A stretch of 64,000 nucleotides of DNA from DATKEJ01 sp963768715 (GTDB lineage: Bacteria > Bacteroidota > Rhodothermia > Rhodothermales > DATKEJ01), in the NCBI GenBank assembly GCA_963768715.1, contig CAVYJC010000009.1, positions 1 through 64,000 of the forward strand, given 5' to 3'. Below the pieces are notes generated by a model that was not told the origin of the DNA, did no database searches, and saw only the letters and a list, made by a program, of their open reading frames with translations. The position numbers were made by a program, and so were the translations under genes. Of this stretch, positions 33,125-42,616 are shown piece by piece (position 1 is the stretch's first letter; every line of letters begins with the position of its first letter).

Positions 33125-34507
33125 TCACTCGTCGTTGTTTCCTATTTCCTGTAGATCAGCTGCGATGTTACTCAAAGACGATCCCAAATATTTGTCGTAA
33201 ATCCGTCCGTCGGCGTCGATGAGATACCGGGTCGGTACCGTCTCGACATTGTAGCGTACGATCAGGTCCTCCATCAGCGAATCAGCGTCGTGTACCTGAA
33301 TGCCCGGAACGTCCCGTCCCTCGAAAAAGGCATTGTATAGATCCTCGTCTGATTCGAGTCCGAAAGAAATCCACTGCACGCCTGTCTGGTCGTTTGCCAG
33401 AAGCGAATCGATCATCGGAATCTCAGCTGCATACTGACGATCGCGGGGAGCCCAGAATTCGAGCACAACCGGACGACCCTTCAAATCGTCGAGATCGACG
33501 TCGCCGCCCAGTCGGGTTGCCAGGTGGAAGCTCGGCGCTTGGCGTCCCCGGAGTAGATGTTCGATCTGGTACTTTGCTCGATCCGCCCAGTCTGACCATT
33601 CTTTGCCCTGATGCTCTTCGACGAGCTTATCGATGGCGGCAACGGCCTTCGTACTGTCATTCGCGTCGAGGTACGCCTGCGCAATTTCTCTCTGGATGCC
33701 TGCTTTGGCCTCTTCCTTTCCGGCGAGCGAACCCATTGAACGCAACAGGGCGACGCCGGCCTCAATGCCGTTCCGGCGCGTCTCTGCCCGGCCGCCGGCC
33801 TGTACACCTTCGAGGAACCCCGGCTGGTTCGGGTCGAGCTCATGTAATCTGGCGACGAGCAACGAGTCATTCCATCCATCCAGCATGACGACCGATTTGG
33901 CTGACGCGACGCTGGCTCCGATCGTTCCGGGAAAGGACGTCCTGACGCTCCAAAGCACCTCGGCGCCGAGTTCAATGGCCCTCTTCAACGATTCCTGCGA
34001 CCGATCATCGCTTTTCAGGATCTGCATCACGCGATCGCTGTGCTGCGCTTCTGCATTCTTGAAGGCAAGCCATGCCGAATTTTCGGGAGATCGGATGTTG
34101 GGAAGCCGCTTGCCCATTGGCAGTTGAGCCCGAAGGGAAGCCGAATCGCCATTCACCACAACGAACTCGCTCACGCTGAGAACCGAGCCGCCGCGCTTGA
34201 GGATGAGCGGGTAGACACCCTTTTCGGGGGCAGTAATACCCGTAGAAAAGGATCCGTCTGCAGAAGTCACGGCATACCCGAGCGTGTCCGTTCCAGCCTG
34301 AACGCCATCTGTTACGATAACTTCAATCCCGGAGTAGTCGCCGGTCGAATCGACCTTGGCACTGACGGTCACGACTCCGCTGAGGTAACTGTTGATGGGC
34401 GGCGGGGCTCCCTGCGTGCAGGCTATAGAGGGTGCCAGCAGCAGAATCACTGCCGGGATAATCATTCCTGATCCAAGTTTCATCGACTCTTGTGTTTTTG
34501 GCTGCAT
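33125..34507 (-). CDS. Envelope thioredoxin-fold (TlpA-like) protein without active-site cysteines
   Basis: 460 residues with a lipoprotein-like signal (VILLLAPSIACTQG). The N-terminal part is a beta-rich domain (GYAVTSADGSFSTG, carboxypeptidase-regulatory-like) and a helical middle region with TPR-like DANDSTKAVAAIDKLVEEH. The C-terminal 150 residues match TlpA/AhpC-type redoxins: APSFHLATRLGGDVDLDDLKGRPVVL then EFWAPRDRQYAAEIPMID. The expected WCxxC is replaced by DRQY, so it cannot act as a disulfide reductase; a binding or scaffold role is more likely. Its start overlaps the gatB stop (TGATG); Met9 is an alternative start. Confidence 0.8.
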   Translation of the reverse strand: MQPKTQESMKLGSGMIIPAVILLLAPSIACTQGAPPPINSYLSGVVTVSAKVDSTGDYSGIEVIVTDGVQAGTDTLGYAVTSADGSFSTGITAPEKGVYPLILKRGGSVLSVSEFVVVNGDSASLRAQLPMGKRLPNIRSPENSAWLAFKNAEAQHSDRVMQILKSDDRSQESLKRAIELGAEVLWSVRTSFPGTIGASVASAKSVVMLDGWNDSLLVARLHELDPNQPGFLEGVQAGGRAETRRNGIEAGVALLRSMGSLAGKEEAKAGIQREIAQAYLDANDSTKAVAAIDKLVEEHQGKEWSDWADRAKYQIEHLLRGRQAPSFHLATRLGGDVDLDDLKGRPVVLEFWAPRDRQYAAEIPMIDSLLANDQTGVQWISFGLESDEDLYNAFFEGRDVPGIQVHDADSLMEDLIVRYNVETVPTRYLIDADGRIYDKYLGSSLSNIAADLQEIGNNDE

Positions 34508-35985
34508 CAGTCGGAATCCGAACGGATTCTCTCGAGAAGCATCGATCTCACAAGCTGCGGATCAGGCGAACCCTCGAAAGAGCGCATGACCTGTCCTATG
34601 AAGAAGCCGATGAGACCCTCCTTACCAGACCGGTACGCCTGAACCTTTTCGGGGTTCGAACGCAGGACCTCATCGACCACCGGCTCGAGCGCGCTCTCAT
34701 CCGAGACCTGCAGCAGGTTCTCAGCGGCAGCGATCCGCTCCGCTTCCTCGTCCGTTACGAGCAGCTTTTCAAAAATCTCCTGCGCGCCCGTCGAGCTGAC
34801 CTTGCTGTCCAGACGGAGTCGGATCAAGCCGGCAAGGCGGGACGGCGATACAGGAAAGGCATCGATTGCAATAGAGCGGTCGTTCAGAACCCGGAGCACG
34901 TCCGTCATTACAAAGTTGGAGGCGGCTTTTGCCGCACCTTCCTCCCCATCGAGCTTATCGAGAACGTCTTCGTAATAGTCGGCGATCGCGCGATCCTCGG
35001 TGAGGATAGCGGCGTCGTAATCCGGAAGACCGAGCTGTGAAACAAAGCGCTCGGCACGGACGGCCGGCATTTCGGGAAAATCCTCTTTGACGACGGCAAT
35101 GAGCTCGTCGGTGACCTCCACCTGAACAAGATCCGGATCCGGAAAGTAGCGATAGTCATGCGACTCCTCCTTCACACGCATCGTCCGCGTCTCCAGACGG
35201 TTCGGATCCCAAAGCATGGTTTGCTGTACGACCTCGCCGCCCGCCTCAATCAGGGCGATCTGGCGATCGACCTCGTATGTGAGGGCCCGTTCCACATTGC
35301 GGAACGAGTTCATGTTCTTGACCTCGGTCTTCGTCCCGAATGCCTCCTGACCTCGCGGTCGGACAGACACGTTCGCATCGCAGCGCAGCGAGCCCTCCTC
35401 CATATTTCCATCACAGATCCCCAGGTAGCGGACGATCTGACGGATCTTCTGGAGATACAAATAGGCCTGGCGCGGCGTACGGATGTCGGGCTCCGACACG
35501 ATCTCGATAAGAGGAACGCCGCAACGATTGAGATCAACGAGGGAGCTGTAGGGGTCCTGGTCGTGCATGGACTTCCCAGCGTCCTCTTCCATGTGGATTC
35601 GCGTGATCCCGATCCGCAGCTCGTGCCCCTCGTCGTCGAGATCGACATGACCGCCGTAACAGATCGGGTCCTCGAACTGGGAGATCTGATAGCCTTTCGG
35701 CAAATCGGGATAGAAATAGTGTTTCCTCGCGAAGGTCGATCGTCGTCTTATCCGGCAGTTGGTGGCGAGGCCCATCTTGACTGTCAGTTCGACCACGCGT
35801 TTGTTAAGGACCGGGAGCGTGCCGGGATGAGCGAGACTGACCACATCGACATTCGTATTGGGATCGGCGCCGAACTCCGACGATTCCGGGCTGAACGCCT
35901 TGGAGTGCGTCAGCAACTGTGCGTGCACTTCGAGGCCGATGACGACCTCGTAGCGATCTCTCACTTCGTCAGCGATCATGTTCAT
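34507..35985 (-). CDS. gatB: Aspartyl/glutamyl-tRNA amidotransferase subunit B
   Basis: 492 residues from MNMIADEVRDRYEVVIGLEVHAQL, the usual opening of GatB; a longer frame upstream lacks family sequence. Conserved features are NVDVVSLAHPGTLPVLN, RKHYFYPDLPKGYQISQFE, LNRCGVPLIEIVSEPD and RCDANVSVRP. The last 140 residues form the GatB tail/YqeY domain. The subunit transfers ammonia to misacylated Glu-tRNA(Gln) or Asp-tRNA(Asn) together with GatA and GatC, which are not in this window. Preceded by a 183-base gap after surE, so a separate promoter is possible. Confidence 0.97.
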   Translation of the reverse strand: MNMIADEVRDRYEVVIGLEVHAQLLTHSKAFSPESSEFGADPNTNVDVVSLAHPGTLPVLNKRVVELTVKMGLATNCRIRRRSTFARKHYFYPDLPKGYQISQFEDPICYGGHVDLDDEGHELRIGITRIHMEEDAGKSMHDQDPYSSLVDLNRCGVPLIEIVSEPDIRTPRQAYLYLQKIRQIVRYLGICDGNMEEGSLRCDANVSVRPRGQEAFGTKTEVKNMNSFRNVERALTYEVDRQIALIEAGGEVVQQTMLWDPNRLETRTMRVKEESHDYRYFPDPDLVQVEVTDELIAVVKEDFPEMPAVRAERFVSQLGLPDYDAAILTEDRAIADYYEDVLDKLDGEEGAAKAASNFVMTDVLRVLNDRSIAIDAFPVSPSRLAGLIRLRLDSKVSSTGAQEIFEKLLVTDEEAERIAAAENLLQVSDESALEPVVDEVLRSNPEKVQAYRSGKEGLIGFFIGQVMRSFEGSPDPQLVRSMLLERIRSDSD

Positions 35986-36168
35986 CGTTCGTATGGCTGA
36001 GAATCCGGCCGGCGTCGTTGGTCCATCTGTCTTGCCGGACGACGCCCAAGGCACATCTCACAAAAAGAAGCGTGCACGGGATCTGCCGTCTAACTCGGAT
36101 TGCGGTCAGGGGTTCGAGTGGCGGTCTGAGATTCGCGAGACATCCATCCGCGTGCCCGCTGCAGCCAG

Positions 36169-36957
36169 TCAATCGAGTCGCCAATCCCACTTCGCGAGGG
36201 TCTTAAGATACTCGTGGGCCGTCAAATCGAGATGAAGCGGCGTCACGGATACGTATCCCCGTTCGATCGCAGCAAGATCGCTGTCTCCGCCGTCATCGAG
36301 ATTGACGAATCGGCCCGTCAACCAGTAGTAGGTCCGATTGAAGGGATCGACTCTCGGACTGAACTCTTCCTCCCAGCGCGCATTTGCCTGGCGCGTGATC
36401 TCTATGCCGCGCAGGTCCGATAGGTTGCCCGAAGGAACGTTCACGTTGAGCAGCACCCCTTCGTTGAGGCCATGTTCGAGGACGCGCTCGGAAATACGCC
36501 TGGCGACATGACCCGCCGCTTCGAAATCAGCTTCGGGATCCCATGAACAGAGCGAGACGGCAATGGCTGGAAGCCCCAGAATGCACGCCTCGGAAGCGGC
36601 CGATACGGTGCCCGAATAGAGCACGTTGACAGCCGTGTTGGGTCCCTGGTTTATGCCGCTGATGACCAGATCGGGGAAGCGGTCGAGAAGGCGATTGCAG
36701 CCCAGCTTGATGCAGTCGGCCGGCGTGCCCGTAACCGCCCAGGCGCTGACCGGTCCGGAGGGGATCTCGAACGCGTAGCTGAATGCGCGAACAGGATCCC
36801 GCATCGTGATCGAGTGACCGACGGCGCTCTGCTCACGTTCGGGTGCAACCACAACGATGTCGCCTAGCCCGTCGACGGCGCACGCGAGCGCATGGATTCC
36901 TCGGGCGTCTATCCCGTCGTCGTTACAGATCAGGATGAGCGGACGGTGGTCGGACAT
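36169..36957 (-). CDS. surE: 5'-nucleotidase SurE
   Basis: 262 residues. The metal-binding start ILICNDDGIDARGIHAL carries the paired aspartates. VVVAPEREQSAVGHSIT, VTGTPADCIKLG and VISGINQGPNTAVNVLYSGTVSAA are diagnostic. SurE removes phosphate from nucleoside monophosphates, and in many bacteria also from short polyphosphate. The stop codon of panB touches its start (36957/36958), so the two are co-transcribed. Confidence 0.97.
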   Translation of the reverse strand: MSDHRPLILICNDDGIDARGIHALACAVDGLGDIVVVAPEREQSAVGHSITMRDPVRAFSYAFEIPSGPVSAWAVTGTPADCIKLGCNRLLDRFPDLVISGINQGPNTAVNVLYSGTVSAASEACILGLPAIAVSLCSWDPEADFEAAGHVARRISERVLEHGLNEGVLLNVNVPSGNLSDLRGIEITRQANARWEEEFSPRVDPFNRTYYWLTGRFVNLDDGGDSDLAAIERGYVSVTPLHLDLTAHEYLKTLAKWDWRLD

Positions 36958-37809
36958 TCAGTCGTACGACTCCTGCTGCTTCGGGAACGAGTGCTCCTTC
37001 ACATCGGAGACGTAATGCTCCACAGCCGACCGGATGTTGTCGCCGAGCGATGCGTAGTGCCTCACGAACCGCGGATTGAACTCGGTCGTCAGGCCGAGCA
37101 TGTCGTGCGTGACGAGGATCTGTCCGTCGCACGACGGCCCCGCACCGATTCCAATCGTGGGAATTTTGAGCTCCTTCGTCACCGTCTTGGCAAGCTTTCT
37201 CGGGATCTTCTCGAGTACGATGCCGAAGCACCCGGCATCTTCTATCGCTGCGGCATCCAGAACGAGCTGCCTGGCCTCTTCTTCCTCGCGGGCACGGACT
37301 TTGTACGTGCCGAAACGGTATATGCTCTGGGGTGTCAGGCCGAGATGGCCCATGACCGGTATCCCGGCTGAGACAATGCGTCTGATCGTCTCGACGACGT
37401 CCTCACCGCCTTCCAGTTTGACACCGTGCGCACCCGTTTCCTTCATGATGCGGATGGCCGACGCGAGGGCTTCCCTCGAGTTTCCCTGGAAGGAGCCGAA
37501 GGGCAGATCGACTATGACGAGGGCTCTCTCCACGCCGCGCACGACACACTGGGCATGGTAGATCATGTGGTCGAGCGTGATGGGAAGCGTCGTCTCGTGA
37601 CCTGCCATGACATTCGACGCCGAGTCTCCGACGAGAATGCCATCCACACCCCCTTGATCCAGAATCCTGGCCGAGGTGTAGTCGTAGGCGGTAAGCATCG
37701 AGATCGGAATGCCCGATTCCTTCATTTCCTGAAAGGTGTGGGTCGTTACCCTGCGCACCGAGGAAAGGCGACGCCCGTTCGAGCCGTTCGATACGGTTTT
37801 TGTGCCCAT
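36958..37809 (-). CDS. panB: Ketopantoate hydroxymethyltransferase
   Basis: 283 residues, first committed step of pantothenate synthesis, using methylene-tetrahydrofolate. ISMLTAYDYTSARILDQGGVDGILVGDSASNVMAG is the N-terminal signature with the magnesium ligands. GAHGVKLEGGEDVVETIRR, GHLGLTPQSIYRFG and GIGAGPSCDGQILVTHDMLGL complete the family pattern. Sits just after the terminator of the skp operon, so it likely has its own promoter in 37810-37906. Confidence 0.97.
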   Translation of the reverse strand: MGTKTVSNGSNGRRLSSVRRVTTHTFQEMKESGIPISMLTAYDYTSARILDQGGVDGILVGDSASNVMAGHETTLPITLDHMIYHAQCVVRGVERALVIVDLPFGSFQGNSREALASAIRIMKETGAHGVKLEGGEDVVETIRRIVSAGIPVMGHLGLTPQSIYRFGTYKVRAREEEEARQLVLDAAAIEDAGCFGIVLEKIPRKLAKTVTKELKIPTIGIGAGPSCDGQILVTHDMLGLTTEFNPRFVRHYASLGDNIRSAVEHYVSDVKEHSFPKQQESYD

Positions 37810-37840
37810 TCAAGCAGTGGTTAGACGGGACGAGAATTCA

Positions 37841-37884
37841 AAAAGGTACAAAAACGAAAAGGCATCCGCCCTTTTGCGAATGCC
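37841..37884 (-). terminator. Rho-independent terminator after the dxr-to-skp operon
   Basis: On the minus strand AGGCATTCGC and GCGGATGCCT form a 10-base stem with one mismatch around a short A/G loop, followed by TTTTCGTTTTT. It lies 22 bases after the stop of the second Skp gene and before panB. Confidence 0.8.
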
Positions 37885-37906
37885 TCTTCGTGCGATCCGT
37901 TGAACC

Positions 37907-38458
37907 CTATTCTTCCGTCGGAGGAGCCGGTTTGGGAATTCCCAGCTTCGTCATGACCAACTCCGTGACGTCCAGGGTCGAGTCCGCGTAAAGCAGCACG
38001 GGTGATCCCGAAGCCTGGGCGTTGATGACGAGCGTCAGGCCCTTTTCACCGGCCACCTCATTGATGGCGTTCTGAACCTTCTCGAGGAGCGGATTCATGA
38101 GCTCCCCTTCTCGCTTCTGGAGCTCCTGCTCCTTGTTCTGGAGAAACTGCTGGATCTCCCCCTGCATCTGTGCCAGTTCCTGCTCGCGGGTCTTTCTCGC
38201 CGTCTCCGAAAGCAAAGCCTGCTTCTTCTGATAGTCATCCATCTTCTCTTGATACGTCTGGACGAGTTTCTGATAGTCGGCCTGGCCCGCATCGGCCATT
38301 CCCTGGAGTCGGCTTAGGATGTCGCGGTACTCGCTCATCTGTGAAACGACGAGCTGCGCGTCTGTGTATCCGATTTTGATGGTCTGTCCGAGGACGGGAC
38401 CGCTAGTGAAAAACAAGGTCGCGGCCGCCGCGACAAGTCCGAACCAGTTTATGCGCAT
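37907..38458 (-). CDS. Skp/OmpH-family periplasmic chaperone (second copy)
   Basis: 183 residues with signal peptide ending VLGQ-TI. The mature domain begins IKIGYTDAQLVVSQM, the OmpH/Skp pattern, then a long coiled coil rich in Gln, Glu and Lys (YQKLVQTYQEKMDDYQKKQ and QELAQMQGEIQQFLQNKEQ), and ends in the beta tip ADSTLDVTELVMTKLG. Skp trimers hold unfolded outer-membrane proteins for BamA. It follows another Skp homologue with a gap of 48 bases; the two are only weakly similar apart from the fold. Last gene before the terminator. Confidence 0.9.
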   Translation of the reverse strand: MRINWFGLVAAAATLFFTSGPVLGQTIKIGYTDAQLVVSQMSEYRDILSRLQGMADAGQADYQKLVQTYQEKMDDYQKKQALLSETARKTREQELAQMQGEIQQFLQNKEQELQKREGELMNPLLEKVQNAINEVAGEKGLTLVINAQASGSPVLLYADSTLDVTELVMTKLGIPKPAPPTEE

Positions 38459-38506
38459 TTTGCCTGTTTTTGGTGATTTCTCATCTACCGGGTGACGGCC
38501 CGGATG

Positions 38507-39052
38507 CTAGTTCTTCGTCGTTCCCACGCGAAGGTTTTCGGTATCTATCCCCATTTCTTCGAGAACACGAACGCTGAGATCGTACTGATCCCGATAGAAC
38601 AGGAAGAGCGTCGAGCCGCTCTTGTCGAGAACATAATCATATCCGTCGTTCGTGGCGACTTCCTCGACGGCTTCGAGGATTCGCTCTTGAATAGGACGCA
38701 TGAGCTGCTCTTGTTGCTTGAAGAGCTCTCCTTCCGGCCCGAAGTGCCTTACGCGATACTGCTCGAGTTCCTCTTCCTTCTGGATGATGTCCTCCTGCTT
38801 GTCCTTGCGTTCGTCTGCCGTGTACAGCAGTTCACGGCTCTGGTACTCCTGGAACGCATCATCGATCTCACGTTGGAGTCGCGTCATTTCTGCATTCCAG
38901 TCGGCCGCCAGCCGATCCAGGTTCTGCTGCACCGTGGCATACTCCGGTACCTGCTTCAAAATGTAGTCTGAGTCGACGTATCCGACTTTCTGTTGAGCTT
39001 GCGCCGTGGCGCCGGTCAACAGGGCGAAGAAGATAAGGCTTAGTCGTTTCAT
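38507..39052 (-). CDS. Skp/OmpH-family periplasmic chaperone (first copy)
   Basis: 181 residues from ATG 39052, which gives a clean signal peptide ending GATAQAQ. QKVGYVDSDYILKQVPEY matches the OmpH start, and the central coiled coil includes LQREIDDAFQEYQSRELL and KDKQEDIIQKEEELEQY. The last part is the beta tip ILEAVEEVATNDGYDYVLD. The gene follows bamA (gap 70 bases), the classic bamA-skp order. It differs from its neighbour in charge and coiled-coil length, so they may be partners or have different clients. Confidence 0.92.
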   Translation of the reverse strand: MKRLSLIFFALLTGATAQAQQKVGYVDSDYILKQVPEYATVQQNLDRLAADWNAEMTRLQREIDDAFQEYQSRELLYTADERKDKQEDIIQKEEELEQYRVRHFGPEGELFKQQEQLMRPIQERILEAVEEVATNDGYDYVLDKSGSTLFLFYRDQYDLSVRVLEEMGIDTENLRVGTTKN

Positions 39053-39122
39053 TGGTGATCGAGGGTTCGATACGAGTATCGAGATGCTTGCAGCAAGAAC
39101 CCTGCCAAGCATTCAGGTTACA

Positions 39123-41723
39123 TCAGAAAGGCTGCCCGAGCGAGAATTGGAAACGCCATCTCTTGTTGCCCTGATCGTCGCCCGGTATGGCAGGAAATCT
39201 ATCGAAGTTGTAACCGTAGTTGAGGCTCATCATGCCAAGGATTGGCAGGAAAATACGCACGCCGAAGCCTCCGGAGCGATAGAGATTGTTAGGATTGTAG
39301 TTATTCCAGCCATCCCAGGTGTTCACAGCGTCCAGAAAACCGAACAGCTGCAGGGCGAGCTGTGGATTCCTTACTGCGTGCCAGCGCATCTCAGAAACGT
39401 ACTTGTTGAGAATCGTTCCACCGTTGGAAACGTTGTTCTGGTCGCGCAGCCCGATGGCGCCCGCCGGATAGCCGCGTGTATACACGATATCCTTGCCGAA
39501 GCCTACGCGGCCGTATTGGGCGTCGAACGGCGTCCCACCGACCAGGTACCGCTCAAACTGGACCGGCTTGCTGTTCTGGAGCGAGCCGATGTAACCGTAC
39601 TTCGCCCCGACCCCGAGCGAAAACTTGTGCGACAAAGGCAAATTCCAGGACGTGTCGAACGTCCACTTGTGATACTGTATAAAGCCTGGGAACGGCGGCG
39701 CGACCTCGACCGAAGCCATAGCCGACGAACCGGACGTAGGGAAAGTCGGATCGTCGAGGGAGTTTCGCGCCAGGCGTTGTGTGAACGTGAGCGCCTGATT
39801 TGTGCCCGGGGGAAGTCCGAAGGTCGTCGTTACGCTGCCACCCCTGTAAAGGCGATACCCCACACTCGAAGACGTCTGGAAGTAGTCGTCGGGCCACTTC
39901 AGCTGCCTGCCGTAGGAAACGGATGCCGAGGTGATGCTCAGGTTGTTGTTCGGATCGGTCACGGCGCCCGACCCAATCAATCGGTTCGACAGATTGTACC
40001 GTGTATGCGACAATGAGACGCCGACGGGATGCGGTTTACCCCGGAACCACGGCTCCTGGAACGACAGTCCGTAGGACTGATAATAGGCACCCTGAACCTG
40101 CACGCTCAACGACAATTTCTGGCCGTCACCGGAGGGCAGCGGCCTCCAGGCGGATCCCTTGAAGAGATTCTGAATGGAGAAGTTGTTGAACGTCACGCCG
40201 GCCTGAAGCAGCACGCCGCCGTATCCGCCCCATCCACCCGAAAGCTCGAGCTGGTCACCGCCCGTCTCCTCCACCTTGTACGTCACGTCGACCACCTTGC
40301 GCTCCGGATCAATGCGCGTCTCCGGGACCAGCGACTCGGGATTAAAGTAGCCCAACTGGGCCAGCTCTCTGAGGGAGCGCTGAATGGCGTCACGCGAGAA
40401 CGTGCTTCCCGGAATCGTCCGGAGCTGCCGCAGAATCACGTGATCCTTCGTCTTCGTGTTTCCAGAGACCTTGATGTCGCCGAAATCGTAAATGTCGCCT
40501 TCGAATATCTCGAAAGCGAGGTCGAGAGAATCCCCTCCGACGTCGGTAACCGTCGGCACCACGTTGAAGCGAACGTATCCGATGTTGTAGTAGAGACTTG
40601 CGACGTCGGTGCTCTGCTTGTTCGCGTAGAGGTTGGTCTCGTATCGTTTCGTGTTGAAGATGTCTCCCGATTTCAATCCGAGCGCCGTGCTCAGCTGCTC
40701 GTCGGAGAACGCCGAATTGCCTTCCCACGAAATGTTGCGAATGTAGTACTGTGGCCCTTCACGGAGGTCGATCTCGACGCGGACGCCCGGCGATCCACCC
40801 TTGTCGAAGAAGACGTAGGAGGTGTCGTCGAGGATGCGCGCATCGTAATAACCCTTCTCGTTGTAGTAGCTGATCACGTTTTGCAAATCCTCATCGAACT
40901 TGTCGCGATCGAACTTCTCTCCACGCCAGAATCGCCACCACCGGTCTTCCTTGGTGTTCTTCAGCTTACTCTTGACCTTACCGGCGCTCAGGGAAGAGTT
41001 GCCCCGAACGACGATGTCTTTGACCTCGACTTTCGGTCCGCGATCTACATCAAACTCAAGAAGGAGGCGATTGTCATCCGTCACTTCCCGCTTCACATCG
41101 ACCTTTGCCAGCGGTCGACCTTTCTTGGAATAGAACTCCTTGATCGAACTGACGGATCGTTCGACGTCGCCAGAGCGAACTGCCTGGCCCCTCAACAGAG
41201 GTATGGTTTTCTTTAGATCGTCACGATCTCCGCCCTTGATGCCTTTAAAGCTGTAATCGCGCAGACGCGCTTCCTCCTTGACGCGAATGAGCAGGTAGAC
41301 TTCGTCTCCCACGTACCGCTCGACAAGGATCTTTACATCGGAGAACAGTCCGAACCGGTAAAGCTGGCGAATTGCCTTGCTGAACGCCTCATCGTGCGGG
41401 ATCGTAACCTCCTGACCGACTTCGAGACCGGATTGTCGAACGACGAGGTACTGCGTGTTCTGATCGGCCACGCCCTCGACGTTGATACTGAGTATTCGGT
41501 AGGTCTTGGGCTGCCGAGTGAGGTAGTCACCCTGGGCAATCCCGGTGGATCCAATCTGGCCGTACGCACTCTGACCTGCCGCAGCAAAGGCGGTCAAGAC
41601 AAGCGCTATCTGAAAAAAGTGTCGCGTCACGTAGGAGAATCGTTCACCCGCAAATGTCGGGCGCCGGTCTGAACCGGTGAGAAGCAAGATGGTTTCGAAA
41701 GTCATGGTCAAATGCGCGTGCAT
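39123..41723 (-). CDS. bamA: Outer membrane protein assembly factor BamA
   Basis: Up to 866 residues. POTRA repeats occupy roughly 60-420, for example YRILSINVEGVADQNTQYLV, YSFKGIKGGDRDDL and VEVKDIVVRGNSSLS. A 16-strand barrel follows with the conserved GTPFDAQYGRVGFGKD-like loop 6 region and a C-terminal Phe (SLGQPF). BamA folds and inserts outer-membrane proteins. The start is uncertain: ATG 41723 and 41705 lack good Shine-Dalgarno sites, and GTG 41630 (MTRHFFQIALVLTAFA after conversion) gives the best signal peptide. The gene is followed by two skp genes. Confidence 0.95.
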   Translation of the reverse strand: MHAHLTMTFETILLLTGSDRRPTFAGERFSYVTRHFFQIALVLTAFAAAGQSAYGQIGSTGIAQGDYLTRQPKTYRILSINVEGVADQNTQYLVVRQSGLEVGQEVTIPHDEAFSKAIRQLYRFGLFSDVKILVERYVGDEVYLLIRVKEEARLRDYSFKGIKGGDRDDLKKTIPLLRGQAVRSGDVERSVSSIKEFYSKKGRPLAKVDVKREVTDDNRLLLEFDVDRGPKVEVKDIVVRGNSSLSAGKVKSKLKNTKEDRWWRFWRGEKFDRDKFDEDLQNVISYYNEKGYYDARILDDTSYVFFDKGGSPGVRVEIDLREGPQYYIRNISWEGNSAFSDEQLSTALGLKSGDIFNTKRYETNLYANKQSTDVASLYYNIGYVRFNVVPTVTDVGGDSLDLAFEIFEGDIYDFGDIKVSGNTKTKDHVILRQLRTIPGSTFSRDAIQRSLRELAQLGYFNPESLVPETRIDPERKVVDVTYKVEETGGDQLELSGGWGGYGGVLLQAGVTFNNFSIQNLFKGSAWRPLPSGDGQKLSLSVQVQGAYYQSYGLSFQEPWFRGKPHPVGVSLSHTRYNLSNRLIGSGAVTDPNNNLSITSASVSYGRQLKWPDDYFQTSSSVGYRLYRGGSVTTTFGLPPGTNQALTFTQRLARNSLDDPTFPTSGSSAMASVEVAPPFPGFIQYHKWTFDTSWNLPLSHKFSLGVGAKYGYIGSLQNSKPVQFERYLVGGTPFDAQYGRVGFGKDIVYTRGYPAGAIGLRDQNNVSNGGTILNKYVSEMRWHAVRNPQLALQLFGFLDAVNTWDGWNNYNPNNLYRSGGFGVRIFLPILGMMSLNYGYNFDRFPAIPGDDQGNKRWRFQFSLGQPF

Positions 41724-41788
41724 TGCGCATTGACCCCTTCAACCCCGTTCGCAGAACGATCCTCATGGGTCGATTATTGCCGACGGGG

Positions 41789-42580
41789 TCAAACACGCAG
41801 CTTTTCGCCAGACGCCTTTAGACGACCGAAGCGGCGATCTCGATCCTGGAATTGTTTGAGGATTTTGTAGAGATGACGTCGCCGGAACTCGGGCCACGAC
41901 GACTCGGTGACGAATATCTCTGAGTAAGCCACCTGCCAAAGCAGGAAGTTGGACACGCGCAAATCACCCCCTGTGCGTATCAGCAAATCGGGATCGGGCA
42001 TGCCGGCAGTCTCGAGATGCCCATGGATGACGCTTTCGTCGATGTCGTCTGGATCGAGGCTTCCAAGCCTGACCTCCTCCGCAATGCGCCGCATCGCCTC
42101 GGTAAGCTCCCAGCGCCCACTGTAAGAAATCGCGAGTGTCAGGGTGAGTCCGTCGCAATGCGACGTCGCATCAAGGCCCGTCTGAAGCTCCATCCGGCAG
42201 AGCTCAGGCAGCCGCTCCATCTCGCCGATTACTTTGAGGCGGACGTTGTTGTCGAGCAATGTTTTCGTTTCGGACCGAACCGTCTTCACCAGGAGGTCCA
42301 TGATGGCGTTTACCTCCGACTCGGGCCGATACCAGTTTTCGGTGGAGAACGTGTAGAGGGTCAGGAATCCGATCCCGAGCTCCGCACATGTCTCTGTCAC
42401 ATCGCGAACCGACTCGATGCCGATCGCATGTCCGTAGGCGCGCTGCCGACCGTGTCGCGTAGCCCAACGACCGTTTCCGTCCATTATGATAGCGATGTGC
42501 CGGGGTAGATTTCCCTTTCGCTTGAGCGCGTCCTGGACGCGGCTATCTGAGGTATCACCTCGTTTCTTGAAAAAGCCCAT
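41789..42580 (-). CDS. uppS: Undecaprenyl diphosphate synthase
   Basis: 263 residues of the cis-prenyltransferase family. HIAIIMDGNGRWA holds the catalytic Asp, and GHAIGIESVRDV, TLYTFSTENWYRP and the C-terminal LIRTGGDLRVSNFLLWQVAYSE are all present. It makes the C55 lipid carrier for peptidoglycan and O-antigen. It lies 65 bases upstream of bamA and 36 downstream of rseP. The cdsA gene that usually follows in proteobacteria is missing here. Confidence 0.97.
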   Translation of the reverse strand: MGFFKKRGDTSDSRVQDALKRKGNLPRHIAIIMDGNGRWATRHGRQRAYGHAIGIESVRDVTETCAELGIGFLTLYTFSTENWYRPESEVNAIMDLLVKTVRSETKTLLDNNVRLKVIGEMERLPELCRMELQTGLDATSHCDGLTLTLAISYSGRWELTEAMRRIAEEVRLGSLDPDDIDESVIHGHLETAGMPDPDLLIRTGGDLRVSNFLLWQVAYSEIFVTESSWPEFRRRHLYKILKQFQDRDRRFGRLKASGEKLRV

Positions 42581-42616
42581 GGTTCGACGGGGGATGGCCG
42601 AGGCGGGCCGGTTAGG

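Noticed and set aside
36000..36168. Possible tRNA between gatB and surE (GGGTTCGAGT-like stretch)
   Set aside because: No matching acceptor stem or cloverleaf could be drawn around it.
40029..41216. 395-residue plus-strand frame opposite bamA
   Set aside because: Antisense to POTRA and barrel codons; no Shine-Dalgarno or domain.
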